Assembly: GCA_031280615.1 (NCBI GenBank)
Contig: JAITGO010000021.1
Coordinates: 62,001 to 126,000 of the forward strand
From: Desulfobulbus sp.
Lineage (GTDB): Bacteria > Desulfobacterota > Desulfobulbia > Desulfobulbales > Desulfobulbaceae
Direction of reading: 5' to 3'
DNA length: 64,000 nt
The translations under genes were made by a program, and so were the position numbers. Numbering within the stretch: the first letter of the stretch is position 1; every line of letters starts with the position of its first letter. Positions 53,110-63,848 of this stretch are shown here, in pieces. The notes beneath the pieces were generated by a model. It was not told the origin of the DNA. It made no database searches and was given only the letters and a program-made list of their open reading frames with translations.

Positions 53110-55943
53110 GCGCTGGCGAGGGCCGGCGGCGCATCCGCTTGTGCTGCCAGCACTTCCCGAATCGCCTGCACCAACTCATCCGAGGCAAAAGGCTTTTCCA
53201 AAAACCCGGAGCCCTTGTCCAACGTGTATTGCCGCGCGATCTCATGGGCCGCGTAGCCCGACACATACAGCACCTTGGCCGCCGGGCAGAGAGACCGAAC
53301 CTCCCTGGCCAACTCGCAGCCGTTCATTTGCGGCATGACGAAATCGGTAATCAGAAGCCGGATCTCCTTGGCATGTCGTCGGGCCATTTGCAGGGCCTGC
53401 TCCGAAGAAGCGGCGGCCAGCACGGTATAGCCCAAATATTCCAGCATGATTTGGTTGAGTTTCAGAATCGTTTCGTCGTCCTCCACCACCAGAACCGTTT
53501 CCTTGCGGCCGGGCCGCTGCGGTTTTTGCTCCGACTCCACCGGGCCAGCTTTTTCTTCCGGCCGGCCTTCGGCCCGCGGCAGATAGAGACGAAAAGTCGT
53601 CCCCTTGCCCGGCTCGCTGCGCACATTGATGAAGCCGTTGTTCTGCCTGACGATCCCGTACACAGTGGCTAGGCCGAGACCGGTTCCCTCGCCCATGGCC
53701 TTGGTGGTGAAGAACGGTTCGAAAATCTTGTCCAGCATGCCCTTCTCCATGCCGCAGCCGTTGTCGCCGACAGCCAGCATCACGAAGTCGCCGGGAAGAA
53801 AGCCGGCGTGCACGTTGCAGTGGGCGGCGTCGAAGGTAGTCTGGCCGGTTTCGATGGTGATCGTGCCGCCCTGGCCCTTCATGGCGTCACGGGCATTGAC
53901 GCACAGGTTGGCCAACACCTGGTTCACCTGCGACGGATCCATGAACACCGGCCATAAATCCCTTCCGGGCAGCCACTGCAAGCTGATGTGCTCCCCGATG
54001 AGCCGTTGCAGCATTTTCAACATCCCGTCCATGGTCTCGTTCAAGTCGAGCGTTTGGGGAGCGATAGCCTGTTTGCGGGCAAAGGTGAGTAACTGCCGGA
54101 TAATCGCCGTCGAACGCCTGGCAGCGGCGACGATCTCCTCAAGACTCGCCTGCACCGGATCCGATGGTGCCGTCTTTCGGGAAGCAAATTCGGCATAGCC
54201 GAGGATCACGCTGAGCATATTGTTGAAATCGTGGGCAATACCTCCAGCCAACTGCCCCACGGACTCCATTTTTTGCGCTTGAGTCAACTGCTCGCGCAGC
54301 CGTTTCCGCTCCTCCTGGGCCAGCCTGCGTTCGGTGATATCGCGCACCACCGCCGACATTCCTTCCGGCGTGCCCTCGCTGTCGACGATAAGAAAGGTAT
54401 GCAGTTCGACCGGAAAGATCGTCCCGTCCTTGCGGCGGTATTCTTTCTCGTAGAGGAGTGGGCTGCCCTGGTGGACGAGCTGTTTTTTGATATGCTCGTT
54501 TTCAAACGCCAGCCACTGTGTCGGGGTAATATCGACCACGTTCAGACGCTTGAGCTCATCGATCGAGTAGCCCAGCATGTTGCTGTAGGCTTCGTTGCAT
54601 TCCCGGATGTTGCCGCCCGGATCGATGACCACGAAGGCATCCATCATGCTGCGATACAGGGTCCGGTAGCGCCGTTCGCTGGCCAGCAGGGCCTCCTCGA
54701 CCTGTTTTTGTTCGACAAGACGCCAAATGTCCTCGGCAATCTGCACGATGATGTCGAGCTCCTCATCCCGGTACGATGCCGCCCTGCCGGCCGCTCCGAG
54801 CACCGCCACCACCGTGTTGTTTCTGAGCACCGGTGCCAGGATGTGGCGGCCATCTCCCACCTGCTGCCGGCAAAGTTCGGAGATCGCCCCTTGCTCCGGT
54901 GCGAATCGATTGCCAATGGTCGGCCGCTCGTGATGCAGGAAATCCGGCCAGTGTTGCTCGAAATCGCTGATTGTTTCAAATTCCGCCGGCAACACGGCAC
55001 GATCCCCGGTGTTTTTTTGCGGGGAGAGAGTACGCCTTATGGCCAGTGTTTTCCGTTCCGGACCGGCGGTCTGGAGAAAAACGAACGAACTGCCCGCCAG
55101 CAGCGCCGTTTCATGCAGGGCCTTGGGCAGCAGTTCATCCAGGCGGTGCGTTTCGGCATATTCCCGCAGATGCAGCCGGGTATCGACTAATCGATGGCAC
55201 AGCCGGGCCTCGGTTGCACACAGGCCCGGCTTGGCCGTCCTCTGCCGGGCGTGCCGGACAAGGGCTGCCAAGCCGCCACCACCCATGGCCAGGACGGCGA
55301 ATCCCAACGTGAGCAGGGCGGCGCGGAAGCGCCAGAGCGAGAAAATTTCGGCGGCATCGTCCTTGACGATCACGACGCTATTGGTACCGGGAACGGGGCG
55401 GATGACCGCCAGCGATTCAATGCCGCGGTCATCCGCCCCCTCGACTATCCCGACTCGGCCGGCAGCAGCCATGGCGGCCAAAGAACCGGATGCGACCATG
55501 GCTGCCGGCCACACCTGCTCCTGGCCGCCACCGCTTTCCCGCCGCACCAGCAGCACCTCCATGGTCCGGGTCGGCCTGGTCCAGGAAGTGGAAGTGGAGA
55601 TGGCAAGCGAATCAATGAAATCGGCTTCCATCTCTTCGATATGTCCGCCATCGAAACCACCGAGATCGGCCTTCAGTCTGTAGGCATGCGCGGCCAGGAA
55701 GTGATCCGGCTGAGCACTTCCGGCCAGCAAAACCGCATCGGACCGGGTGGCGGCCCGCCATTGCCCCAACCGCTTCACCGCCACATGGGCCACGGCGTCC
55801 AACTGCCTTCCGGCCCTGATCTTGGCGGCCTTCCGTTCCGCCTGATAGAATCCCCAACCGCCGCCCACTAGCGCCAACAGCGGAACCATGATCAGCGCCG
55901 TCCGCCAGAACGAAGCCGTGTTGCACGTCCTCATAGTCTTCAT
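53106..55943 (-). CDS. Membrane hybrid histidine kinase (periplasmic sensor-GAF-PAS-HisKA-HATPase-REC)
   Basis: 945 residues. A membrane span (about 13-32), a periplasmic region (about 35-205) and a second span (about 207-229) form the sensor. A GAF domain (about 265-410) and a PAS domain (about 420-540, RYRTLYRSMMDAFVVIDPGGNI) follow. HisKA has GGIAHDFNNMLSVILGYAEF (His571), HATPase has NLCVNARDAM, DNGCGM and GTGLGLATVYG, and the C-terminal receiver (about 805-930) has VVEDDETI and LLITDFVMPQMNG. It begins 15 bases after the chemoreceptor stop on the same strand (an operon) and shares an interlaced TTAA stop with the convergent DUF3999 gene. ATG 55943 and 55934 are both possible starts. Confidence 0.93.
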   Translation of the reverse strand: MKTMRTCNTASFWRTALIMVPLLALVGGGWGFYQAERKAAKIRAGRQLDAVAHVAVKRLGQWRAATRSDAVLLAGSAQPDHFLAAHAYRLKADLGGFDGGHIEEMEADFIDSLAISTSTSWTRPTRTMEVLLVRRESGGGQEQVWPAAMVASGSLAAMAAAGRVGIVEGADDRGIESLAVIRPVPGTNSVVIVKDDAAEIFSLWRFRAALLTLGFAVLAMGGGGLAALVRHARQRTAKPGLCATEARLCHRLVDTRLHLREYAETHRLDELLPKALHETALLAGSSFVFLQTAGPERKTLAIRRTLSPQKNTGDRAVLPAEFETISDFEQHWPDFLHHERPTIGNRFAPEQGAISELCRQQVGDGRHILAPVLRNNTVVAVLGAAGRAASYRDEELDIIVQIAEDIWRLVEQKQVEEALLASERRYRTLYRSMMDAFVVIDPGGNIRECNEAYSNMLGYSIDELKRLNVVDITPTQWLAFENEHIKKQLVHQGSPLLYEKEYRRKDGTIFPVELHTFLIVDSEGTPEGMSAVVRDITERRLAQEERKRLREQLTQAQKMESVGQLAGGIAHDFNNMLSVILGYAEFASRKTAPSDPVQASLEEIVAAARRSTAIIRQLLTFARKQAIAPQTLDLNETMDGMLKMLQRLIGEHISLQWLPGRDLWPVFMDPSQVNQVLANLCVNARDAMKGQGGTITIETGQTTFDAAHCNVHAGFLPGDFVMLAVGDNGCGMEKGMLDKIFEPFFTTKAMGEGTGLGLATVYGIVRQNNGFINVRSEPGKGTTFRLYLPRAEGRPEEKAGPVESEQKPQRPGRKETVLVVEDDETILKLNQIMLEYLGYTVLAAASSEQALQMARRHAKEIRLLITDFVMPQMNGCELAREVRSLCPAAKVLYVSGYAAHEIARQYTLDKGSGFLEKPFASDELVQAIREVLAAQADAPPALASA

Positions 55944-55958
55944 CCACCCGTCAAATGG

Positions 55959-57956
55959 TCACACTTTGAATCCTTCGACGATTTCCTTCAAGGTCGCGGC
56001 CAGCCTCTGCAAATCGGCCGAGCTGTTTCGAACGATCTGGCTGCCCGTGGATATTTCGCTGGAAGCCGTGTTGACCGTCACGATATCCTTGGTGATCGTT
56101 GCCGCCACCGTGGAACTCTGGCTGACGTTTTCGTTGACTTCGCTCATGCCCAAGGAGGCTTGGGCAATGTTAGTGGCAATTTCCTGGGTGGCCGCGTTCT
56201 GTTCGGCCACCGACGACGAGATCACCGCCACAATTTCATTGATGCTGTGAATAACCAGGGAAATCTGATTGATTTCCTCGACCGTGGTGCCGGTGGTCGA
56301 TTGCATCTCCCCGATCTGGTTTTTGATGTCCAGGGTGGCGGAGGCGGTTTGCTTGGCCAACTCCTTGATTTCGTTGGCCACCACGGCAAATCCTTTGCCG
56401 GCATCGCCGGCCCGGGCGGCCTCGATGGTGGCGTTGAGCGCCAAAAGATTGGTTTGTTCGGAGATTTCGGTAATAGCCTCGGTGACCTTGCCGATCGCCT
56501 GGGCCGCCTTGCCCAACTCCGCCATCTTGGCCGATGTCGAATTGGCCTGCTCCACGGCCGCCAGGGAGATGGCATGCGCCTTCTGGGCATTATTGGCAAT
56601 CTCGCCGATGGTCGCCGTCATCTCCTCGGCGGCGCTCGCCACCATCGAGGTATTGGTGGTCGACTGTTCCATGGCGGCGGCCACATTGTTGAGATTGACG
56701 GTCATCTCCTCGGCGGCGGCCGCCACGCTGTCGGCACGCCGGGAGGTATCCTCGGAGTTGCCGGAAAGATCGCCCGACACCCGGGCCAGATCGTTGGCCG
56801 AAGTGTCGATGGAGCTGGTGTTTTCGGCAATCCTTTTCACGATGCCCTGGAGTTTTTCGATGAACAGGTTGAACCAGTGTGCCAGCTCGCCAATCTCATC
56901 CTTGGAGTTGACCCGCAACCGCATGGTCAAATCCCCTTCCCCCTGGGCAATGTCGGTCAGTCCGGCCACGGCCCGCTTCAACGGCACGGTGATGCTGCGA
57001 GAGAACAGAAGGACGCTGCCACAGACCAACATCACCGTGACCAGAGTGACCATGGCGATGGAATTACGGATGGAATGGGTTGCTGCCAAAAATTCGGCCT
57101 CATCCTGGGTCACGGCGATGCCCCAGTGCTTGACGGGAACCGGAGCATAGCCCGCGATTTTCGGCACGTCCTTGAACACATAGTCCTGCGCGCCTCGCCC
57201 GCCAGCCAACATCTCCCTGGTAATGGCCTCCATACCGGCCAGGGTTTTGAGATCCAGTTTCATCTCCAACTCCTTGCTGGGATGGGCGACGATCAAGCCG
57301 CTGCGGTCGCACATGAAGGCGTAGCCGGTGGAGCCCACCTTGACCGTGGAAACGTGGCTGAGCAACTGCTGCGCCTTGAGCGAAAGGCCGAAGACTCCGA
57401 GAAACTCGCCGGAATAGGAAAAAATAGGGGCGCAGAGGACATAAATGACGTCGCCGGTCACCTTCGAAGGCGCGATATCCCCGACCACCGCCTTACCGCT
57501 GCCCTTCGCTTCCTGAAAATACCCCGTGTCCGCCAGGTTGACGCCCTTGTACTCTTCGCCGCTCGCCAATTCGCCGGTGTACATGTAGCCCTTGTCGTCG
57601 GTGACGAAAATGCCGAGGTAACTGTTGTCCAGCTGCTTGAATTTATCCTTCATCTGCTGCCGCAGGGTCGCAATGTCCGCTGCCGCATTGTTTACCCCCA
57701 ATTCTTTCACCTTTTGCCCGATCAGGCGGACATTGGTATCGACCGCATGGGCGGCGGCGGTTTTTGCCTGGGCGTCGAGGGTTGAACCGATGGTCATCGC
57801 CAATTTTTCCGCCTGGGACGCCGCATTGTTCCGGGCGATGTCGGAAAGTGCAGTGGCGGATTTGGAAACCGCCAAGATCCCCACCACCACCAGTGGAATC
57901 GCAACCGCCAGACACCCACCAGCAATCAGCCGAAAACCTATTGATCGAATGTTCAT
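55959..57956 (-). CDS. Methyl-accepting chemotaxis protein with Cache sensor
   Basis: 665 residues. TM1 (about 8-30), periplasmic double-Cache-like domain (about 35-300, with [36 protein letters not shown] and [18 protein letters not shown]), TM2 (about 303-325), HAMP ([22 protein letters not shown]) and the MCP signalling domain whose tip is [43 protein letters not shown]. No C-terminal CheR-binding pentapeptide. Ligand unknown, possibly organic acids or amino acids as for other Cache receptors. No CheA/CheW genes are in the window. It is followed directly by a kinase gene in the same unit. Confidence 0.94.
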   Translation of the reverse strand: MNIRSIGFRLIAGGCLAVAIPLVVVGILAVSKSATALSDIARNNAASQAEKLAMTIGSTLDAQAKTAAAHAVDTNVRLIGQKVKELGVNNAAADIATLRQQMKDKFKQLDNSYLGIFVTDDKGYMYTGELASGEEYKGVNLADTGYFQEAKGSGKAVVGDIAPSKVTGDVIYVLCAPIFSYSGEFLGVFGLSLKAQQLLSHVSTVKVGSTGYAFMCDRSGLIVAHPSKELEMKLDLKTLAGMEAITREMLAGGRGAQDYVFKDVPKIAGYAPVPVKHWGIAVTQDEAEFLAATHSIRNSIAMVTLVTVMLVCGSVLLFSRSITVPLKRAVAGLTDIAQGEGDLTMRLRVNSKDEIGELAHWFNLFIEKLQGIVKRIAENTSSIDTSANDLARVSGDLSGNSEDTSRRADSVAAAAEEMTVNLNNVAAAMEQSTTNTSMVASAAEEMTATIGEIANNAQKAHAISLAAVEQANSTSAKMAELGKAAQAIGKVTEAITEISEQTNLLALNATIEAARAGDAGKGFAVVANEIKELAKQTASATLDIKNQIGEMQSTTGTTVEEINQISLVIHSINEIVAVISSSVAEQNAATQEIATNIAQASLGMSEVNENVSQSSTVAATITKDIVTVNTASSEISTGSQIVRNSSADLQRLAATLKEIVEGFKV

Positions 57957-58073
57957 TGTTCCTCCGTGTCATGCGTGAATCATTACAAACTTCGCCAGTA
58001 CGATCGTCTTCCTTGCCTCTTCGTTACCTTTGTTCCCCTTGTGGCGCATTCCCGAAAGCTCCGGACTGTCGCG

Positions 58074-60971
58074 TCACGCGCAGGGGAGCTTAATGCAAGC
58101 TGTCGACTCACGCTTTCCCACCACCGCGTTGGCATCGAGGAAGGCGATAAATTCATCGACCGGCAGCGGCTTGCTGTATACGAATCCTTGAATTTGCTCG
58201 CAGCGGTAGCGCTTGAGCCATTCGACCTGCGCCTCGGTCTCGACGCCTTCGGCCACCACGCTGATGCCCAGGTTGTGTGCCATGAGCATGATCGTTTCCA
58301 CCAACTGAGCATCGCTGGCATCATCCGGCAGATCGCGGATGAAGGAGCGGTCTATCTTCAAGGTTCGAACCGGGAATTGCTTGAGGTAGGAAAGCGAGGA
58401 ATAGCCGGTGCCGAAGTCGTCGATGGCGACGGCAATGCCAAGCTGCACCAGCTTGTCGAGGGTCGCCACCGTGTTCGCCAGGTTGGTCATGATGGTGGTT
58501 TCGGTGACTTCCAGCTCAAGCCGCGACCCGGCAATATTGTATTTTGCCAAGAGGCCGGCGATCTGCTCCACCAGGTTTTCCTGGGCAAACTGCAAAGGCG
58601 ACAAATTGACCGCGATCGTCAGGTCCGGGTAGCCGCGATACTCAAGCGTGCAGAGGACCTGGCAAACGTATTCCAGAATTTGTTCCCCCAAGGGCACGAT
58701 CAGGTTGGTCTCTTCCGCCAGGGAAATGAATTCGCTGAGATTGATCTCGCAGCCGTCCTTGTTCAGACACCGTACCAGAGCCTCGGCCCCGACGACGGTG
58801 TTGGTGACAGGCTCGAATTTCGGCTGGAAGAACACGGTGAATTCACTGTCAAACACGGCCTGACGGAGTTGAATTTCCAACTGTTGCCGCATGGTAATGC
58901 GTTCGCCCAGATCGGAGGTAAACAGGCAGTAATTGTTTTTTCCCTTCGCCTTGGCATGATACATGGCGATATCGGCATGCTTGGTCAGGGTGCCGGCATC
59001 GTCGCCGGCAGCGGGATACAAGGCTACCCCGACGCTGGCCGTGATGTAGAGGTCGTTACCCGCCACGTTGAAGGGATCGGCAAAACAGCCCATCAACCTC
59101 TTGACCATCTCGAGCAAGACCGATTCCGTAGCGATCGCCGCCACCAGAATCAAGAACTCGTCGCCGCCCTGGCGGGCCACGGTATCTTCCTCCCTCAGAG
59201 CCGCTACCAGCCGCTTGGCCACCTGCATCAGCAGCATGTCGCCGTATTCGTGCCCCAGCGTGTCATTGACATTCTTGAAATTATCGAGATCGAGCAAAAC
59301 CACCGCCAACTTGGTGCCCCGCCGCTTGACATGGGCGATGGACACCTTGATCCGATCAAGGGCCAGACAGCGATTGGGCAGCCCGGTGAGGATATCGTGG
59401 TAGGCCTGATGAACGATCCGCTCCTCCTGGTGCTTCATGGTGCTGATATCGTGAAAAAGTCCCACGCAATGCGAGAGCGTGTTTCCCGAGTCGTTGATCG
59501 CGCTGATGCTCAGAATCTGGGGATAGATCTCGCCAGACTTACGTCGATTCCAAATTTCGCCGGACCAGCGGCCGTCTTCCACCAGCGCGCGCCAGAGGCG
59601 CTCGTAGAATTCCCTTCCATGCCGGCCCGATTGCAGTATCCGACAATTGCACCCCTGCACCTCTTCGGCGCTATAGCCGGTGATTTCGGTAAAAGCACGA
59701 TTAACGGCCAGGATATTGGCGGAAGCATCGGTGATGACGATGCCTTCCAGGGCAGATTCGACCGCCTGTCGATAAATGTGCAACTGTTGCTCGGTTTGTG
59801 TCTGCTTGTCAGATTCGATGTGGACGATTTGGGACGGCCGATGGAACCGGTCGACGTAGGTGTTGACGTGCAGCCCCAACAGACCGATTTCGCCGGGGGC
59901 CTCTTCGTCGGCACGCCCCCTAGTATCGCCCTCGATGGCACGTTGCATCTGCCCGGCCAGGCGGGAGAGCGGGGTGGTGATCATCGAGCCGAAAAACAGA
60001 CAGAACAGGATCGCAACCGCCAGGGCGCCAACGACGACCAGGCCGATGATCCGCCCCAGATTGGACAGGGGAGCGAAGACCTCATCCTCGTAAACGGTCG
60101 AACCGACGATCCAACGCAGGTCGGGAATATAGTCGAAGGAGATGATTTTTTGTTTGAGCCTGCCGTCTTCTTTGTCCTGCCATGCATAACGAAACATCCC
60201 TTTCTTCATCGTGACCATGCGATGAAACACCGACTTGGCCAAGGTGTTGGTATGCAAAAACACATTGCCCTGCAGCCAGGGATGCAAGAGCAAGGTTCCC
60301 TCGGCGGTGATCACGAAGGTGTAGCCCATCTGGCCGAAACGGTACGATTTCAGGCCCCTGCGGAGATCGTTGGTCAAAAAGCTCATGTCCCGGCGATCGC
60401 ACGACACCGAGACGATCCAATCCCATGGGGCAAAATACAGCATATACAGGGCCTTAGAACGGACCTGGGCATCGTCGGGATTCTGCCACTCGTATTCGAG
60501 GTATCCGTTCTTGCTGAACATCTGTTGCTGAACAAATTGATGCGCAGATAAATCGGCGTGCCGCAAGGCCGGGTTGGTGTGCACGAGCGCGATTCCCTGG
60601 CTCGACAACGCATAGATGGAACCATTGGCGCCAATGGACTGTCGCAGAAGCATTTTCTCTCCTTTGGCCCGGGCCTCGACTGCGTCGAGTTGGCCGGATT
60701 GCACCAGGCGTTCCAACCCCTCCAGTTGGGCGATATTGGCTTTGGCAAGTGTGCGCAAATGGTTGTGCATGGCCATGTCAGCGCCCTGTTCCACGACATT
60801 CTTGAGCGAGGCCGTGGAAATGGCCAGCCGCTCCACGGTGTTGCTCCGCACCTTGTTGTAGATGGCGGCATAGATGATCAGGCCGGAGGCGAGCAGGATG
60901 ACGGCAATGGCCGCGGAAAATGAAGCGGCCATACGATACTTGATGGAAAGGCGCCGGGGCAGGATGGACAT
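58074..60971 (-). CDS. Cache-HAMP-PAS-GGDEF-EAL c-di-GMP turnover protein
   Basis: 965 residues from ATG 60971, which has AGGAGGTG; a start at 60992 lacks one. TM1 (about 15-40), a double-Cache periplasmic domain (about 40-295), TM2 (about 305-328), HAMP, a PAS domain (about 400-520, ALEGIVITDASANILAVNRAFTEITGYSAEEV), GGDEF with RQGGDEFLILV (motif intact) and EAL with VVGAEALVRC, NLSPLQFAQENLVEQIAG, DDFGTGYSSLSYLKQFPV and KIDRSFI (catalytic motifs intact). Both synthase and phosphodiesterase activities are possible. A 117-base gap separates it from the chemoreceptor gene downstream on the same strand. Confidence 0.94.
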   Translation of the reverse strand: MSILPRRLSIKYRMAASFSAAIAVILLASGLIIYAAIYNKVRSNTVERLAISTASLKNVVEQGADMAMHNHLRTLAKANIAQLEGLERLVQSGQLDAVEARAKGEKMLLRQSIGANGSIYALSSQGIALVHTNPALRHADLSAHQFVQQQMFSKNGYLEYEWQNPDDAQVRSKALYMLYFAPWDWIVSVSCDRRDMSFLTNDLRRGLKSYRFGQMGYTFVITAEGTLLLHPWLQGNVFLHTNTLAKSVFHRMVTMKKGMFRYAWQDKEDGRLKQKIISFDYIPDLRWIVGSTVYEDEVFAPLSNLGRIIGLVVVGALAVAILFCLFFGSMITTPLSRLAGQMQRAIEGDTRGRADEEAPGEIGLLGLHVNTYVDRFHRPSQIVHIESDKQTQTEQQLHIYRQAVESALEGIVITDASANILAVNRAFTEITGYSAEEVQGCNCRILQSGRHGREFYERLWRALVEDGRWSGEIWNRRKSGEIYPQILSISAINDSGNTLSHCVGLFHDISTMKHQEERIVHQAYHDILTGLPNRCLALDRIKVSIAHVKRRGTKLAVVLLDLDNFKNVNDTLGHEYGDMLLMQVAKRLVAALREEDTVARQGGDEFLILVAAIATESVLLEMVKRLMGCFADPFNVAGNDLYITASVGVALYPAAGDDAGTLTKHADIAMYHAKAKGKNNYCLFTSDLGERITMRQQLEIQLRQAVFDSEFTVFFQPKFEPVTNTVVGAEALVRCLNKDGCEINLSEFISLAEETNLIVPLGEQILEYVCQVLCTLEYRGYPDLTIAVNLSPLQFAQENLVEQIAGLLAKYNIAGSRLELEVTETTIMTNLANTVATLDKLVQLGIAVAIDDFGTGYSSLSYLKQFPVRTLKIDRSFIRDLPDDASDAQLVETIMLMAHNLGISVVAEGVETEAQVEWLKRYRCEQIQGFVYSKPLPVDEFIAFLDANAVVGKRESTACIKLPCA

Positions 60972-62308
60972 CGGCACACCTCCTAATGCCACCTGGCAAA
61001 TAAGAAGGGAACAGAGCCAAACGATGGCCGGCGGTATTTCGGGGTAGGTGCTCGTAAAGAAGGGTCGGTAGCGACTACAGGTACAACAGGCAGCCTTTTT
61101 TCGGACGACGGCCCGTCATGACCAACGAGCGCAAAATCAACTGCGAACCGGTCAGACTCCAAAAAACGCGCTGAAACAGCTCGCTTGCCGGGAATGACAA
61201 CAAAGAGAATTGCACCCCAGCCAAGAATTTCACCAAAAACAACACGCTCGTCCCCTGTCCTTTCGGATTGCCCTTGCCGTCCTTTTTTCATTACCTTTCC
61301 TCTTTGAACCTCTGCTTGCCCGTCATAAGACAAAACAAATTTTGCCTTTGTAGTAAAAATTATATAGGCACATTCAAAAAAAGATAATGAAAAATACTTA
61401 TCGAAAAAAATACCGATACACAACGAGATAAATATAAAAATTACATGGTATTACATGGTAGTAATCATAAGGTAAAAAGATATTTTACTATAAATTTTTG
61501 AGGCAATCTCGACAGTGAAAACCAACAAAAAAAGCGTATGCGAGATTGCGACAGTCACCGCAAGCGGTTCATGATGCCCCGTCGTTTCGTTTAACACTCC
61601 ATTCATTCGATCGAGGCTTGACCGCCACGTTATCGGCATCGACTATCCGCTCGCCCCTGGTTGACCGCACGCGCTTCGACGCAATGAAGGTGCCAAGGCT
61701 GCATGGGCCTTCTTTTGGCGCCTTTTTCGCCGCGCCCCTTACATCAGTGAAAAAGGAGCCGAGCGGACGGTTGCCAAATTCTTCGGTTCGTTTGCCCCGC
61801 CATCACCACAAATACATATTTTCACCAACAATGAATATTCGTAACAACAACAATTCCATCGCTTCAATCAACTGAAATAATTCAATATAAAATCTCTCCG
61901 CCCACGCTTGACATAATCATTTTAATATAGTTTAAGTAGTGGAAATTAACTACAAACGAAAATGAAATTCACCCCCGACCTCTTCAACGGTTATCGACCG
62001 CTTATTCGCGCCCATCGACTCTGCTGCAAGCAAAACGCTTCGGCGGGGCAACCCTCTATAAAAGCCTTGGTACGGCAAATACCCCAAGGCCGGGCATGTT
62101 CCCTCGGTTTCGCCAGGTCGTGCACCCCAACCGACAGGCAAATCAACCACGATGAGCGGCTGAACGCCGAATCGACTGACCGGCAACTCTTCGACAACGC
62201 AGCGCAAGGAATCTTCCCGGCCGCTCCGGGCCAACGTTCGCCGGATCCCGCCCCACATCCCATCGTTTCGCCCATATTGGTTTTCAATCACTTGCAGAGG
62301 ATAAACAT
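60972..62308. other. Intergenic region, partly AT-rich, no gene supported
   Basis: A frame on the minus strand (about 61285-60983, with AGGAAAGGTA before its ATG and its stop inside the next ribosome site) looks tempting, but its middle (about 61095-61200) is an imperfect palindrome (GTCAT-type to ATGAC-type ends) of the kind common in intergenic repeats, and the product has no domain. The stretch 61300-61520 is strongly AT-rich, with a direct repeat at 61441-61460. Plus-strand frames at 61546-61875 and 61962-62315 lack ribosome sites. Confidence 0.45.
61441..61460 (+). repeat. Exact 10-bp tandem duplication in an AT-rich spacer
   Basis: TTACATGGTA occurs twice without a gap. It lies in an AT-rich stretch about 470 bases upstream of the Cache-GGDEF-EAL start on the minus strand. 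It could be a regulatory site or slippage. Confidence 0.6.
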
Positions 62309-63706
62309 ATGTTGAGCATGCTACGCTTGGTCGGGAAAAAACGTCTGGCCGTAGGCGCCCAAACCGTTGTGCACGATCTTGCCGGCCAACGTGAACCGAA
62401 CCGGTCCTTCAGCCAGCCGCAGGCCGCGTTCAAGCGGGCCTTCACCCGGTTGAATTCCTTTATGGTCGGCCACGTTCGCGGCAGTATCGAAACAGCCGCC
62501 GTGGCACCGCTCACCCCAGCCGCCTCCGACCAGTCCGCGCCGTGCTCGGAGGCCCTCTTCGGCGGTGTCGACCGGAATCAAAGTACCCGCCATTACCCGA
62601 TCGGCAGCCACACCGCTTCGTCAGGAAGCGTTGACCAAGCCTGCCGTCATTCTGCCACGGTCATCGACGAAATCGGTCGAAGCGGCATACTCACCGACCA
62701 AGTTATGCAGCGGATGCACACCATGGGACAGGACATCGACCGGCTGACCGGGACCATGGCCCAGTTGGACCATCAGTCGCGAACCATCGATTCGATCATC
62801 GAAAACATTTCCGACATCGTCGTTCATACCGGCCTGCTCTCCCTCAATGCATCCATCGAGTCGGCAAGGGCTGGGGCGCAGGGTGCCGGTTTCGGGATCA
62901 TTGCCCAGGAAATCCGGCAGCTCTCCCGGGAAACCTCTCTGGCGGCCATGGAAGTCAAGAATTCGCTCCTGGCGGTCAGCGAACTGATCAAGGAAACCGT
63001 CGGGGCGGTGGAACAGATGCAGGAAAGGGTCGCGTTGGGCGTGCGGGGCAGCCGCGAGGCTTCGGCCGGCCTACGGCAGGTTGATCACCAGAATCACCGG
63101 CAATTCCACGCACAACTGGAATCGGTGATCAATTCGGTGGGCGATCAATTGCAAGCGGTGGCCCGGCTTGCCGACGCTTTGGCCAAGATCGCCAATATCG
63201 GCAAGGACGGAAAGAACAACAGTAACGACCTGGCGGAGCTGGCGGAAAATATCAAAACCTTGACCGAGCAACAGCTGCTGGCCACCGGCCTGTTCATTCT
63301 GCCCCAGTATCGCCAGGTTGAGGAGGCGGTAGCTGCGGTGGCCAAAGATCCGGATCTGTTTGCGCCCACCGATCGCACCGACAAGGCCCTGCAGCAGCAT
63401 CTGCAACAGCTGCCCTACTTCGAATTGATGTATGTAACCGATACCGAGGGTGTGCAGATTTCAAGTAGCATTCATCGCCAGGGCATGGCCACGATGTGCA
63501 ATCCTGCATCGAAAGGCAGGGACTGGAGCGACAGGGAGTGGTTCCGCAACGTTCGGGACAAGCAAAGATCCTATATCTCCGACATGTACAAATCGGAAGC
63601 CACCGATGCCTTTTGCCTTACCATCTCGGTTCCGGTGTACTGTAACGGCAACTGGGCCGGCGTACTGGGCGCGGATATCAACTTCGCGGACCTGTTTGCC
63701 ATCTAG
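62309..63706 (+). CDS. Soluble MCP-like receptor with C-terminal Cache-like domain (inverted order)
   Basis: 465 residues; the start ATG 62309 has AGAGGATAAACAT. No membrane span or signal peptide. An unassigned N-terminus (about 1-110) is followed by an MCP-like signalling helix pair (about 115-250) with SIIENISDIVVHTGLLSLNASIESARAGAQGAGFGIIAQEIRQLSRETSLAAMEVKNS, a tip related to but changed from the usual QTNLLALNA. After a helical linker, a C-terminal Cache/PDC-type domain (about 320-465) has FELMYVTDTEGVQISSSIHR, GRDWSDREWFRNV and WAGVLGADINFADL. The sensor comes after the signalling domain, the reverse of usual chemoreceptors, and must sense cytoplasmic ligand. A terminator follows. Confidence 0.85.
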   Translation: MLSMLRLVGKKRLAVGAQTVVHDLAGQREPNRSFSQPQAAFKRAFTRLNSFMVGHVRGSIETAAVAPLTPAASDQSAPCSEALFGGVDRNQSTRHYPIGSHTASSGSVDQACRHSATVIDEIGRSGILTDQVMQRMHTMGQDIDRLTGTMAQLDHQSRTIDSIIENISDIVVHTGLLSLNASIESARAGAQGAGFGIIAQEIRQLSRETSLAAMEVKNSLLAVSELIKETVGAVEQMQERVALGVRGSREASAGLRQVDHQNHRQFHAQLESVINSVGDQLQAVARLADALAKIANIGKDGKNNSNDLAELAENIKTLTEQQLLATGLFILPQYRQVEEAVAAVAKDPDLFAPTDRTDKALQQHLQQLPYFELMYVTDTEGVQISSSIHRQGMATMCNPASKGRDWSDREWFRNVRDKQRSYISDMYKSEATDAFCLTISVPVYCNGNWAGVLGADINFADLFAI

Positions 63707-63733
63707 GTTCGTTTCGGTCTTTTTTCTCGACGA

Positions 63734-63758
63734 GGCCGCACCATGGTGCGGCCTTTTT
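63734..63758 (+). terminator. Intrinsic terminator after the soluble receptor gene
   Basis: A perfect 20-base palindrome with arms GGCCGCACCA/TGGTGCGGCC (63734-63753) is followed by five T. Confidence 0.75.
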
Positions 63759-63848
63759 CATTCTGATTCTGATTACCATCGAACTTCAGCCAGGCTCGTT
63801 CGCGGGCAATCGGTGGTGTTCTTTACTACGGAAGCCGGTTGGTAGAAG

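Noticed and set aside
36215..60551. Long antisense frames opposite the methylmalonyl-CoA mutase (36215-38602), the chemoreceptor (56160-57785) and the GGDEF-EAL gene (57966-60551)
   Set aside because: Same reason: mirror frames of real genes, no ribosome sites and no recognisable domains.
60983..61285. A 101-codon minus-strand frame just before the Cache-GGDEF-EAL gene, with a good ribosome site
   Set aside because: Tempting, because its stop overlaps the next ribosome site, but much of it is an imperfect palindrome typical of an intergenic repeat and the product has no domain-like pattern.
61546..62315. Two plus-strand frames upstream of the soluble receptor gene
   Set aside because: No ribosome sites, low-complexity ends and no domain; the second overlaps the receptor start without a coupling arrangement.
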